Shown in pieces: positions 25,306 to 34,034 of a stretch of DNA of 64,000 bases; within the stretch, counting starts at the first letter, position 1; each line of letters begins with the position of its first letter. The translations under genes and the position numbers were made by a program. Origin of the DNA: Brevibacillus fulvus (lineage in GTDB: Bacteria; Bacillota; Bacilli; Brevibacillales; Brevibacillaceae); assembly GCF_016908525.1 (NCBI RefSeq), contig NZ_JAFBEB010000006.1, positions 124,001-188,000 on the forward strand, read 5' to 3'. The notes beneath the pieces are model-generated. The model was not told where the DNA came from. It searched no databases and worked only from the letters and a program-made list of their open reading frames with translations.

Positions 25306-26037
25306 TTAGGTATACCAGCCTCCGTTCGCACTGACCACTTGTCCAGTGATGTAAGAAGCTTGCGGAGAAAGCAGATAGCAGACGAGCGAAGCAATCTCAT
25401 CCGGTCTGCCCAGCCGATTGGCCGGTATTTCATCCGCAAGTTCCCGGATTTCCTCCGCCGAAAACCGCTGCATCATGCCGCCCTCGATCGCACCGGGGGC
25501 AACCGCGTTGACCGTGATCCCGTTGGCAGCCACTTCTTTCGCCAACGCTTTGGTAAACGAAAGCAACGCACCTTTTGTCAGCGAGTACAACACTTCACAG
25601 GACCCTCCGGTCAGCCCCCAGATGGAGGATATGTTGACAATTCGCCCATATCTGGCTCGCAGCATGGAGCGAAGCGCCATTTGGCTGACAAAAAAGGCTG
25701 AACGAATATTCGTATGAATCAGTTCATCAAACATGGCCGGCGTTACATCGGTAAACAGGCCAATATGGTCAATGGAGGCATTGTTGACCAGCAGCAACGG
25801 TTGGACCGGCAACTGCCGAAACAGTCCTTCAATTTGCTCGGGGTCCCGCAAATCTGCTTGAAGCGGATAGGCGGGAACACCAAGCTGGCAGCATCGCTGC
25901 AAAATACCTTCCAGCCTCTGGGGAGCCTGATGGTAGTGCAGATACAGCGGAAGGCCTTGCTCGGCCAGCGCCATGGCAATCGCCTGACCGAGCTGGCCCG
26001 ATGCACCGGTAATCAATGCCCAAGGGGTTTCATTCAT
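25306..26037 (-). CDS. ymfI: SDR reductase YmfI (EF-P 5-aminopentanone reductase)
   Basis: 243 residues. Classical short-chain dehydrogenase: GASGQLG nucleotide loop (11-17), NNAS, catalytic Ser138, Tyr151 and Lys155, and the PGAIEGGM loop. In B. subtilis this gene position encodes the reductase that finishes the 5-aminopentanol modification on elongation factor P; the assignment here rests on synteny and family. ATG 26037 is chosen because AGGAG stands 8 nt upstream; a GTG three codons earlier overlaps the ymfH stop. Operon ymfF-ymfH-ymfI. Confidence 0.82.
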   Translation of the reverse strand: MNETPWALITGASGQLGQAIAMALAEQGLPLYLHYHQAPQRLEGILQRCCQLGVPAYPLQADLRDPEQIEGLFRQLPVQPLLLVNNASIDHIGLFTDVTPAMFDELIHTNIRSAFFVSQMALRSMLRARYGRIVNISSIWGLTGGSCEVLYSLTKGALLSFTKALAKEVAANGITVNAVAPGAIEGGMMQRFSAEEIRELADEIPANRLGRPDEIASLVCYLLSPQASYITGQVVSANGGWYT

Positions 26038-26042
26038 CTGGT

Positions 26043-27335
26043 TCACTCCTGCGGCGTTGCCGAACGAACGATGGATACCGCCATTTGTTCAAAGCGGAAA
26101 TGTTCTTTCATGCGCTGTTCCACATCGGCCCGCGTAATCGACTCCAGCACCGGCAAAACGGCAAACAGATCTGTCCCGTTGAAACGATAGCTGGTGAACT
26201 GATTGGCAATAAATTCAACCGAATTCAGCGAGCGCAAGAACAAACCGATCCGTCTGCGCTTGCTTCGCTCAAAATCTTCCTCGCTGATGCCCGCTTGCAA
26301 ATACTGGGTTAATTCCGTCTTGATCGTCTCGACCAGCTTTTCCGGATCAGGCGTATCGCCGCCAAGGATGGAATAGGAATAATCACTCTCCGCGCTGTAA
26401 TCACTGTCAAATGTTTCCGTAATCAGCCCCTGGTCATACAGCTTTTGATACAAGGCCGAACTGCTGCCAAACAAAATATCCAACAGCAGCTTGCTGGTAT
26501 ATTCCTGTTTTAACAACGCTTCTCCTTGCAACCCGGTTTGCGTCTCCTTGAAACCGATCAAAATTTTGGCCAAGCCGACAGCCAGCTTTTCCTCGATAAG
26601 CGGTTTGGCCACCGGTTTTGGTTCCTCCGGATAAATTCGCTCGATTTGCGGCACTGGGCCAAATTGTTTCTTCTGTTGATTTTCGCGAATCAGCTTGCCG
26701 ATCGGCTCCGGATCAAACGAACCGACAACAAACAAGACCATGTTTCCCGGATGGTAAAACGTCTCATAGCATTGATACAACGTTTCCTTTGTAATCTCGG
26801 CAATGGAATCAATCGTTCCGGCAATTTCGATTTTCACCGGATGTTCCCGATACATCGCTTTCAGCAAATTCATGTATACTTTCCAGTCCGGATTGTCATC
26901 ATACATCGTAATTTCCTGACCGATAATGCCTTTTTCCTTCTCCACGCTTTGATCGGTAAAATAAGGCTCCTGAACAAAGTCAAGCAACAATGACAAATTT
27001 TCTTCCAGATGACTTGTGCAGGAAAAAAGATAGGCTGTCCGATTGAAGCTGGTAAACGCGTTCGCAGAGGCTCCATATTTGCTGAAGTCCTGAAAAACGT
27101 CGCCACGTTCTTTTTCAAACATTTTATGCTCGAGAAAATGGGCAATGCCATCCGGAACGTGGATTACTTCCCCTGTTTTCAAGCGAAAATGGCTGTCGAT
27201 CGACCCGTATCGCGTGGTAAACACTGCATAGGTTTTGGCAAATCCCGCTTTCGGCAACAGGTAAACCTGCAATCCGTTCGGCAGCGTTTCGTGATACAAG
27301 GTTTCATTCACTTGCTCGAAAGAGATCGTGTCCAT
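26043..27335 (-). CDS. ymfH: M16 zinc peptidase YmfH
   Basis: 430 residues. Pitrilysin-fold protease with an intact inverted zinc motif H66-F-L-E69-H70 in [11 protein letters not shown] and the downstream glutamate region ([18 protein letters not shown]). The C-terminal domain has the usual Y-S-x-L-G features. Its start overlaps the stop of ymfF (TAATG), so the two are coupled and probably act together as active and inactive halves. GGGGAGG precedes the ATG. Substrate unknown. Confidence 0.88.
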   Translation of the reverse strand: MDTISFEQVNETLYHETLPNGLQVYLLPKAGFAKTYAVFTTRYGSIDSHFRLKTGEVIHVPDGIAHFLEHKMFEKERGDVFQDFSKYGASANAFTSFNRTAYLFSCTSHLEENLSLLLDFVQEPYFTDQSVEKEKGIIGQEITMYDDNPDWKVYMNLLKAMYREHPVKIEIAGTIDSIAEITKETLYQCYETFYHPGNMVLFVVGSFDPEPIGKLIRENQQKKQFGPVPQIERIYPEEPKPVAKPLIEEKLAVGLAKILIGFKETQTGLQGEALLKQEYTSKLLLDILFGSSSALYQKLYDQGLITETFDSDYSAESDYSYSILGGDTPDPEKLVETIKTELTQYLQAGISEEDFERSKRRRIGLFLRSLNSVEFIANQFTSYRFNGTDLFAVLPVLESITRADVEQRMKEHFRFEQMAVSIVRSATPQE

Positions 27336-28633
27336 TACTTCGCCTCCCCTTTGTTATCTCGCAATAGATAGATCGTGTCCATCTGCAGTTTGGCGGCTAC
27401 CCGCTTTACATCTGCCACGGTAACCTGTTCGATTTCCCGCAGCAATTCCTGCAGTTTGCGCTCCCGTCCGCTCAACACACCATTGTAGGCAAAATCGATT
27501 GTCGAACGAGGATTATCCAATAACTCTCGATACTGGTTCGCCAGCGTTGCCTTTGTCTGATTCATTTCGCTCTCGCTAATTTCACCATTTCGCACCAATT
27601 CCACCTGTTCTTTGATGATCGAAACGGCCTTTTCATAATTGGTCACATCAATTCCCGACATCATCATCAAAATCCCTTTATGACTCTCCAGGCGGGAGAC
27701 GGCATAGTAGGCAAGGCTGGCCTTTTCCCGCACATTCATGAACAATTTGGAATGCGGAAATCCGCCAAGTACACCGTTAAATACGAGCAAAGCAGGGTAA
27801 TCGTCATCGCGGTATGTAATAGACGTGCGACAGCCAATATTCAGTTTCCCCTGATTCACTTCCAAACGTTCGATGACTTCACGAACCTCTGCGACCGCTT
27901 TGTTCACCTGTGTCGCCGGCAGCGCTTTGGCCCGGCTCCGCTGCAAAGCAAAGTGCGTCGCGATATATTCGGAAATTTGCCCTTTGTCTACATCACCCAC
28001 TACGAAAATATTGATCGGATTTTCGCGAATGAGTTCCTGAAAATAAGCATACAGGTTTGCCCCGGTAATGCCGGCAATGTCTTCAATTCGTCCATTGGCC
28101 AGCAAAGCGTACGGTTCTCCCTTGCACATTTCCTCGGTAACCCGTTGGTTGGCGTAGCGCATTTTATCGTCAATCAGACTTTCAATTCGCTTGCGAAGCG
28201 ATTCTTTTTCCGCTGTGACATACTTTTCGGCAAACGCGTTGTTTTCCAGGTAAGGACGCGTCAGCATTTCGCCGAGAAAGCGGACAGCCTCTTCCAACAG
28301 CGGTGTCTCTGCGGATAAATACTTTTCATTCGGTACTTCCATGTATAGTTGCAAGATTTGGCGCTCGCCTTTTTTAAATACGTCCACGTCAAAAATCGCC
28401 CCATACAGGAAGTTCAGATATTCCCGAAGTTGCTTGGTATCGGGAAAGCGAGCCGTCGCCCGCTTCATGACGAGCGATAAGAGCGCCGTTTTCGTGACGT
28501 GCTCCTCCGATAATGCTTGTTCGATCATCACCACAATGGTCGTCGTCTTAAACTTTTCTGTTGACAAAATATGTACATTCATACCGTTTCGTTCGGTTGT
28601 TTCAAAGGCAATTTCCTGAGCGGAAGCGGCCAT
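27335..28633 (-). CDS. ymfF: M16-family protein YmfF, without zinc motif
   Basis: 432 residues with the two-lobed M16 fold (closing lobe SLAYYAVSRLESHKGILMMMSGI). No HXXEH motif exists anywhere in it; the matching N-terminal segment reads TKTALLSLVMKRATARF. It is therefore a predicted non-catalytic partner, as in other YmfF/YmfH pairs and in the mitochondrial processing peptidase alpha subunit. AGGAGG precedes ATG 28633. First gene of the ymfFHI unit; 28634-28737 in front shows no clear promoter. Confidence 0.87.
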   Translation of the reverse strand: MAASAQEIAFETTERNGMNVHILSTEKFKTTTIVVMIEQALSEEHVTKTALLSLVMKRATARFPDTKQLREYLNFLYGAIFDVDVFKKGERQILQLYMEVPNEKYLSAETPLLEEAVRFLGEMLTRPYLENNAFAEKYVTAEKESLRKRIESLIDDKMRYANQRVTEEMCKGEPYALLANGRIEDIAGITGANLYAYFQELIRENPINIFVVGDVDKGQISEYIATHFALQRSRAKALPATQVNKAVAEVREVIERLEVNQGKLNIGCRTSITYRDDDYPALLVFNGVLGGFPHSKLFMNVREKASLAYYAVSRLESHKGILMMMSGIDVTNYEKAVSIIKEQVELVRNGEISESEMNQTKATLANQYRELLDNPRSTIDFAYNGVLSGRERKLQELLREIEQVTVADVKRVAAKLQMDTIYLLRDNKGEAK

Positions 28634-28737
28634 CTGTCCATCCTCCTTTTTCCTGATTCCCTTCTATTTTAACCAAAGCCCGCTCAATTCAGTAAGGAAC
28701 TTCGCATGGCCATACTCCATTTATACGTCAATCGTTG

Positions 28738-28766
28738 AAAAAAAGGAGCTGATTTTAGCTCCTTTT
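28738..28766 (-). terminator. Terminator of the nup operon
   Basis: Minus strand AAAAGGAGCT-AAAATC-AGCTCCTTTT and then TTT. The stem begins at the stop codon of the 52-residue zinc-ribbon gene, so that gene is the last of the nup transcript. Confidence 0.85.
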
Positions 28767-28924
28767 TACAAATCCGATGCGTCCCATTCATTTATTAACG
28801 GTTGTTGAGCATTGTCACCACTGTCAAAACGGCCGCAATCGGGAGCCAGACATAACATTCCCTGCAACTGACCATCTTCAAACGGTTGACCCATTTTCCC
28901 GCCACAATAAGGACAAGTCCACAT
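28766..28924 (-). CDS. Small zinc-ribbon protein, 52 residues
   Basis: A short frame, ATG 28924 to TAA 28766, reading MWTCPYCGGKMGQPFEDG..., with cysteines at 4, 7, 25 and 30: a CPYCG knuckle and a second CLAPDCG knuckle, 17 residues apart. This is a four-cysteine zinc ribbon. TGGGGGC lies 7 nt upstream as a moderate ribosome-binding site. It begins 92 nt after nupQ and its stop codon merges into a perfect terminator, which argues that it is a real last gene of the nup operon. Function unknown; zinc binding is inferred. A longer overlapping frame (28795-29016) lacks these features. Confidence 0.65.
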   Translation of the reverse strand: MWTCPYCGGKMGQPFEDGQLQGMLCLAPDCGRFDSGDNAQQPLINEWDASDL

Positions 28925-29016
28925 GCGATAGCCCCCAAACATGGAAAAGATCGTTCCAAGTTAGTTTGCCCACATGTGGACTGTTTATCACCGGTTGCCG
29001 GTAGCTGCCAAAGCAA

Positions 29017-29985
29017 TCAGCGTGACCCCGTCTCGTACGGTTTGCCGGAAGCAGCCGGCGCATTGGTGCGACCCACGAAACCTGCCAGCACGATAACGGT
29101 CAAAATATACGGGAGCATATAGATCAATTCGGTCGGCACATATTCAGCCAGTCCAAGGATTTGAATCAACGATTTGGCTGCCTGCCCGATCCCGAAGAAC
29201 AACGCTGCCCACATCACGCCGACAGGGCGCCATTTCCCAAAAATCAACGCTGCCAGCGCAATATAACCTTGCCCGGAAATGGTATTGTGAGAAAAATTGC
29301 TCGTTGTGGTCAGGGCAATGGTTGCGCCGCCCATCGCGGCCAACGCGCCGCTGATCATCACAGCGTTGTATCGTACGCGAAACACATTGATCCCCGCCGT
29401 ATCGGCAGCTCGCGGATGCTCCCCGACAGAGCGCAGCCGCAAGCCATACGACGTCTTGAACAACAGAAACCAGGTAATCGCAACCGCGATAAAAGCCAGA
29501 TAGCTGGTCGGATAGGCTTCGAAAATAGCATGGCCGAAAAACGGAATTTCGCTTAACCCCGGAATGTGCCATTTGCTGAATACGGAGGTCAGGGTCGTTG
29601 TCTGACCTGCTCCGTGAAACAAAATTTTGGTCAAATAGACAGACAAGCCGGCCGCCAGAAAGTTCAAAGCTACCCCGCTGACGGTTTGATCTGCCTTAAA
29701 GGTGATCGAGGCAACCGCATGCGGCAAGGAAAAGATTGCGCCTGCAACAATCGCCGCCACAAAGCCGATCCACGCCGGGATGACAGAGCCCGGTTCAAAA
29801 AACGGCTGCATAAAAAAGGTGCAGACCGCCCCGGTGAAAGCCCCAATCACCATCATCCCTTCCAGACCGATGTTGACGACACCGGAACGTTCGGAATACA
29901 GGCCACCCAAGGCAGCAAAAATGAGGGCAGTAGAAAATACAATTGTATCGTGTATCAAGTTACTTCCCAAAACCAACCAGTCCAT
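29017..29985 (-). CDS. nupQ: Nucleoside ABC transporter permease NupQ
   Basis: 322 residues, BPD_transp_2-type permease with eight to ten membrane helices. Typical signs: GGLYSERSGVVNIGLEGMM at about 27-45 and GLRLRSVGEHPRAADTAGI, the cytoplasmic coupling loop. Pairs with NupP for import of nucleosides (guanosine/inosine in B. subtilis). GGAGGG precedes the ATG, which follows the nupP stop at once. Confidence 0.9.
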   Translation of the reverse strand: MDWLVLGSNLIHDTIVFSTALIFAALGGLYSERSGVVNIGLEGMMVIGAFTGAVCTFFMQPFFEPGSVIPAWIGFVAAIVAGAIFSLPHAVASITFKADQTVSGVALNFLAAGLSVYLTKILFHGAGQTTTLTSVFSKWHIPGLSEIPFFGHAIFEAYPTSYLAFIAVAITWFLLFKTSYGLRLRSVGEHPRAADTAGINVFRVRYNAVMISGALAAMGGATIALTTTSNFSHNTISGQGYIALAALIFGKWRPVGVMWAALFFGIGQAAKSLIQILGLAEYVPTELIYMLPYILTVIVLAGFVGRTNAPAASGKPYETGSR

Positions 29986-31059
29986 CTATCTGCCCTCCTC
30001 CTTTCTTTTTGCGAGTATTGGTTTCAACAGGTAGCGAACGATACCGTGCGCCGCCACAAAGAAGATAACCGAAGAAATGACGATACGGATCAATTCGATC
30101 GGTACCCCAGCGCTGAATTTCATTCCCGCGGCGCCATAAGAAAGCGCTCCAAACAAAAAGGCGCCAAGCACAATCCCGATCGGAGTATTTCCGCCAATCA
30201 AAGCAACAGCGATTCCGTCGAAGCCATAGCCCGGCATCGCCGACATGACAGCAAGGTAATGGAATACGCCAAGCGTTTCACAAGCACCGCCCAGTCCGGC
30301 GAACAGCCCGGATATAAACATTGCTTTGACAATATTACGATTTACACTCATCCCCGCATATTCGGAAGCATGAGGATTCAAGCCGACCGCACGCAATTCG
30401 TAACCGGTTTTCGTTTTCCACAGAATGATGAAAAAGATAACAGCACAAATCAGAGCAAGAGGCGTTCCCCAATGCACCCGCGCCCCTCCGAGAAAGTTGG
30501 ACAGCGCCTGAAGTGTAATGACCGCAGAGTCATGGACGATTTCCGAACGTTGCTGGCCTTTGGGGACCAAAAACGCATTCAGTATGTAATTGGCAAAGTA
30601 CATGCCGATCCAGTTTAGCATGATGGAGGTAATGACTTCGTGAACACCGCGGGCAGCCTTCAAATACCCGGCGATGCCTGCCCAGATTCCGCCCATTAAC
30701 GCACCGACAATGATCGCCACCACAGCATGAATGATCGGCGGAAGGTCAAAAGCAACCCCGACATAAACGGCTCCCAGCATCCCCATGATAAACTGCCCTT
30801 CCGCACCGATATTAAACAGACCGGTCCGAAAGGCAAAGGCGACGGCCAAACCGGTAAAAATTAAAGGTGTAATCTGCCGAATCGCTTCACCGAAGTTATA
30901 CAGATCGCCAAATACTTTTACAACCAGCGACTCATAAGCCAACAGCGGATTGAATCCACCGGCCAGCATGGCCAGCGCTCCAACGACCAAACCCAAAATG
31001 ATGGCGAATAAAGGAACCAGGAACGACTCTTTTGTGAAGACCTGAATGACCCTATTCAA
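29986..31059 (-). CDS. nupP: Nucleoside ABC transporter permease NupP
   Basis: 357 residues, second permease of the same fold, with an N-terminal helix, TGLAVAFAFRTGLFNIGAEGQ and the coupling-loop motif GYELRAVGLNPHASEYAGM. Starts with TTG 31059, five bases behind AGGAGG, inside the end of nupO (8-nt overlap), so translation is coupled to the ATPase gene. Confidence 0.9.
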   Translation of the reverse strand: MNRVIQVFTKESFLVPLFAIILGLVVGALAMLAGGFNPLLAYESLVVKVFGDLYNFGEAIRQITPLIFTGLAVAFAFRTGLFNIGAEGQFIMGMLGAVYVGVAFDLPPIIHAVVAIIVGALMGGIWAGIAGYLKAARGVHEVITSIMLNWIGMYFANYILNAFLVPKGQQRSEIVHDSAVITLQALSNFLGGARVHWGTPLALICAVIFFIILWKTKTGYELRAVGLNPHASEYAGMSVNRNIVKAMFISGLFAGLGGACETLGVFHYLAVMSAMPGYGFDGIAVALIGGNTPIGIVLGAFLFGALSYGAAGMKFSAGVPIELIRIVISSVIFFVAAHGIVRYLLKPILAKRKEEGR

Positions 31060-32602
31060 CTGTTCCTCCTCCTTCCGTTCGTTTTCCGCCTGACATCATC
31101 AATCCCAGTTCCTGTTCACTGGTTTCTTTCGGATTGACGATACCGACAATCTGTCCTTCGTAAATGACTGCGATCCGGTCCGCTACATTCATCACTTCAT
31201 CCAGTTCAAGGGAAATGAGCAAGACTGCTTTCCCTTTGTCCCGTTGCTCAACTAAGCGGCGATGAATAAATTCAATCGCACCAACGTCCAAACCGCGTGT
31301 CGGTTGGGCTGCGATCAACAAGTCGGGGTCCTTGTTAATTTCACGGGCAATGATCGCTTTCTGCTGATTGCCCCCCGACAACGCCCGCGCTGGCGTATGT
31401 ATGCTCGGTGTGCGCACGTCAAATTCTTCGATTAATTTGGCGGCGTGCCGATCGATTGCCTTGAAATCAAGAAAGCCATTTTTATTAAAATCAGGATGGA
31501 AGTATGTTTCCAGCACCATGTTTTCACTCATCGTAAAATCAAGGACGAGCCCGCGTTTGTGCCGGTCTTCGGGAATATGCGACAAGCCGCTTTCCGAAAT
31601 CGTTCGCGGTGTTTGGTTGGTGATCTCTTTGCCCGACAGCAAAATCCGCCCTTCTTTCACCTTCCGCAAACCGGTTAACGCCTCAATCAGCTCGCTTTGC
31701 CCGTTTCCTTCCACGCCGGCAATCCCCAATATTTCGCCCGCTCTTATTTCAAAGGAGATTCCTTTCAGCGCATCGACGCCCCGGTTGCCCACTGCTGTCA
31801 CGTTTTCGACGGCCAAGATGACCTCTTTCGGTTCGCTCGGTTTTTTATCGATGCGGAAGTTGACTTCCCGACCGACCATTTTCGCTGCCAAATCATCAGG
31901 ATTCGTCTCTTTCACAGCAACCGAATCAATGACTTTGCCGCGTCGAATAATCGTAACCGAATTACATACTGCCATGATTTCTTTTAACTTGTGGGTAATC
32001 AAAATGATCGTTTTTCCTTCATTAACCAGGTTTCGCATAATTTGAATAAGTTCCTGGATTTCCTGCGGGGTCAAAACAGCGGTAGGTTCATCAAAGATCA
32101 AAATATCCGCACCGCGATACAGCGTTTTCAGAATTTCGACACGCTGTTGCATACCGACCGAGATGTCCTCGATCTTCGCTTCAGGATCAACCTTCAGGCC
32201 GTATTTGAGCGAAAGCTGCCGAACTTCTTCCTGTGCTTTGCGAATATCTATCGTTAATCCTTTTTTCGGTTCATTTCCAAGGATAATATTTTCCGTCACT
32301 GTAAAAGGCTCAACCAACATAAAATGTTGATGGACCATCCCGATTCCAAGTTCATTGGCCACATTCGGACTGGAGATTTGCACAGGTTTTTCATTAATGA
32401 GGATTTGACCTTCATCCGGTTGGTACAAACCGAACAAGATATTCATCAGCGTAGATTTACCCGCACCATTTTCGCCAAGCAGGGCATGAATCTCGCCTTT
32501 TTTAACCACCAGATTGATATTGTCATTCGCGACGATTCCGGCAAACCTCTTGGTAATACCCCGCATTTCTACTACTGTTTTTACCGTACTCAACAAATTC
32601 AC
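31052..32602 (-). CDS. nupO: Nucleoside ABC transporter ATP-binding protein NupO
   Basis: 516 residues, two fused ABC domains as in sugar/nucleoside importers. The first has Walker A GENGAGKS (43-50) and signature ISVGMQQRVEI. The second has a degenerate Walker A GVEGNGQS and an intact LSGGNQQK signature, so only one canonical hydrolysis site is likely, as is usual in this family. The start is uncertain: GTG 32602 sits hard against GGGG, and a TTG three codons later has better spacing. Confidence 0.92.
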   Translation of the reverse strand: MNLLSTVKTVVEMRGITKRFAGIVANDNINLVVKKGEIHALLGENGAGKSTLMNILFGLYQPDEGQILINEKPVQISSPNVANELGIGMVHQHFMLVEPFTVTENIILGNEPKKGLTIDIRKAQEEVRQLSLKYGLKVDPEAKIEDISVGMQQRVEILKTLYRGADILIFDEPTAVLTPQEIQELIQIMRNLVNEGKTIILITHKLKEIMAVCNSVTIIRRGKVIDSVAVKETNPDDLAAKMVGREVNFRIDKKPSEPKEVILAVENVTAVGNRGVDALKGISFEIRAGEILGIAGVEGNGQSELIEALTGLRKVKEGRILLSGKEITNQTPRTISESGLSHIPEDRHKRGLVLDFTMSENMVLETYFHPDFNKNGFLDFKAIDRHAAKLIEEFDVRTPSIHTPARALSGGNQQKAIIAREINKDPDLLIAAQPTRGLDVGAIEFIHRRLVEQRDKGKAVLLISLELDEVMNVADRIAVIYEGQIVGIVNPKETSEQELGLMMSGGKRTEGGGTVE

Positions 32603-32642
32603 CCCGTTTTTGATGGGTTATCTACCTTTAATCAGACGTAAA

Positions 32643-32676
32643 GAACAAGGCTAGATCGACTAGCCTTGTTCACTTT
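32643..32676 (-). terminator. Internal terminator between nupN and nupO
   Basis: Perfect 12-bp stem GAACAAGGCTAG/CTAGCCTTGTTC with a short T-rich tail (TCTTTAC). Likely a leaky terminator or RNA stabiliser that gives more binding protein than permease. Confidence 0.7.
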
Positions 32677-32689
32677 CTGTGACGGAGCC

Positions 32690-33766
32690 TTATTCTTGCG
32701 GTTCTTCTGGAACGCTGATTTCTTTGTTTACGATTTTTTGCTTGAACTCTTCTACTTTTGCCAGCACGTCAGCAGGCACCGTATCTTTGGAAGTTTCCGG
32801 CAAACCGACGCCGTCTTCCGCAAGTCCGAGCGTTACCACTTGACCACCTTTAAAGTTTCCATCCATCACGTCTTTGGAAACTCGTTCTACTGCTTGGTCT
32901 ACACGTTTCATTACAGAAGTAAGTGTAATTTCCTTACCGAAAGTCAGGGATTGGTCTTTGTCTACACCGATTACCCAAACGTTTTCGCCTTTGGATTTAC
33001 GGTCTTTCGCTTCGTTGAATACACCGTCACCTGTGGAACCCGCTGCCGGGAACACGATGTCAGCGCCTTGGCCGTACAAACCGGAAGCCGCTTGTTTACC
33101 AAGGTCTGGTTTATCAAAAGCTCCTGTATAAACGGAGATAACTTTAGCATTTGGATTTACAGCTTTTACCCCAGCGATAAAACCAGCTTCAAACCGTTTG
33201 ATTACCGGGCTCTCTACACCGCCGACAAAACCGATTTTGTTTGATTTGGTCATCGAACCAGCGACAACACCGCCCAGGAACGCACCTTCGTTTTCTTTGA
33301 ACAGAACGGACTCAACGTTTGGCGCTTGCACTTCCTGGTCAATGATGGCGATTTTCGCGTCCGGGTTCGCTTCCGCTACCTGTTTGACCGCATCCGCCAT
33401 CATGAAGCCGATCCCCCAAGTCAAATCCCAGCCATCTTTTACGAATTGGGTGAGGTTCGGCACATAATCAGCATCGGAGGTACTTTGCAAATAGTTTACG
33501 CTCTCCTGTGGAAGTCCATTATCCTGTTGGAATTTTTGCAGCCCTTCCCATGCGCTTTGGTTGAAGGAGTTGTCGTTCACCCCGCCAACGTCAGTGACCA
33601 TCCCGATTCTGACAGTTTTCTGGCCGGCTTGATCACCGCCTGCTTGTTCCTGTCCTTGGTTTTGCCCTTGTTGGGCACCTTGTTGGGCATTGCCGCCGCA
33701 GCCAGCTACCAAAACAGAAAGACTAAGGGTAGCCACCGACAAAACGGAGAGAAGCTTTTTCTTCAT
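32690..33766 (-). CDS. nupN: Nucleoside-binding lipoprotein, BmpA/Med family (NupN)
   Basis: 358 residues. A short signal sequence ends in the lipobox LVAGC, so the mature protein is a membrane-anchored lipoprotein; a Gln/Gly-rich linker follows. The ligand-binding part has the BMP/PnrA pattern (VGMVTDVGGVNDNSFNQ, GGVVAGSMTKSNKIGFVGG, DIVFPAAGSTGDGVF, VIGVDKDQS). The family binds purine nucleosides. ATG 33766 has GGGGG about 11 nt upstream. It leads the nup operon, behind a long structured leader. Confidence 0.92.
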   Translation of the reverse strand: MKKKLLSVLSVATLSLSVLVAGCGGNAQQGAQQGQNQGQEQAGGDQAGQKTVRIGMVTDVGGVNDNSFNQSAWEGLQKFQQDNGLPQESVNYLQSTSDADYVPNLTQFVKDGWDLTWGIGFMMADAVKQVAEANPDAKIAIIDQEVQAPNVESVLFKENEGAFLGGVVAGSMTKSNKIGFVGGVESPVIKRFEAGFIAGVKAVNPNAKVISVYTGAFDKPDLGKQAASGLYGQGADIVFPAAGSTGDGVFNEAKDRKSKGENVWVIGVDKDQSLTFGKEITLTSVMKRVDQAVERVSKDVMDGNFKGGQVVTLGLAEDGVGLPETSKDTVPADVLAKVEEFKQKIVNKEISVPEEPQE

Positions 33767-33826
33767 CAAAATTATTACCCCCTATTTTCGATAAGATGAA
33801 CTAATAATCCTGGAACTTCATAATTT

Positions 33827-33951
33827 AGACTGTCAACATTGCGGTTTTTTAGTCAGAATAAAAACCGGTCGAGAAGAAGCTAGCTGGCATCAACAGAAAG
33901 AACAGCTTGTCCTGTTACCCATTCAAGCACTCCCGCTCATTTTGACAGTCT
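33827..33951 (-). promoter_or_regulatory. Structured 5' leader of nupN, candidate regulatory RNA
   Basis: In the transcript AGACTGTCAA (33951-33942) and TTGACAGTCT (33836-33827) are perfectly complementary over 10 bp and would close a domain of about 105 nt. Inside are AACAG-GACAAG-CTGTT and a CGGTTTTT...AAAAACCG hairpin. Such a closing stem upstream of a transporter operon recalls a riboswitch, but I find neither the purine-riboswitch core nor another known consensus, and no T-run follows. Confidence 0.4.
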
Positions 33952-33978
33952 CCCACGATTCGCTTTAGTTCGAAGAAA

Positions 33979-34008
33979 ATTTTACCCTAACCAAATGAAA
34001 TTGTGCAA
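33979..34008 (-). promoter_or_regulatory. Sigma-A promoter of the nup operon
   Basis: TTGCAC, 18 nt, TAAAAT on the minus strand; predicted start near 33972, giving a leader of about 205 nt. Confidence 0.6.
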
Positions 34009-34034
34009 GCAAAATCTTTATCTGTCGAGCATTG

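Noticed and set aside
28795-29016. 73-codon minus-strand frame overlapping the zinc-ribbon gene in another frame
   Set aside because: No ribosome-binding site and no coherent motif; the 52-codon frame keeps four ordered cysteines and ends at the terminator.
29566-30618. 350-codon plus-strand open frame over nupP/nupQ
   Set aside because: Shadow of two membrane-protein genes; the product is a very polar, low-meaning sequence.
33831-33836. TTGACA on the minus strand in the nupN leader as a second promoter
   Set aside because: No acceptable -10 at 16-18 nt; it fits better as an arm of the 10-bp pairing.
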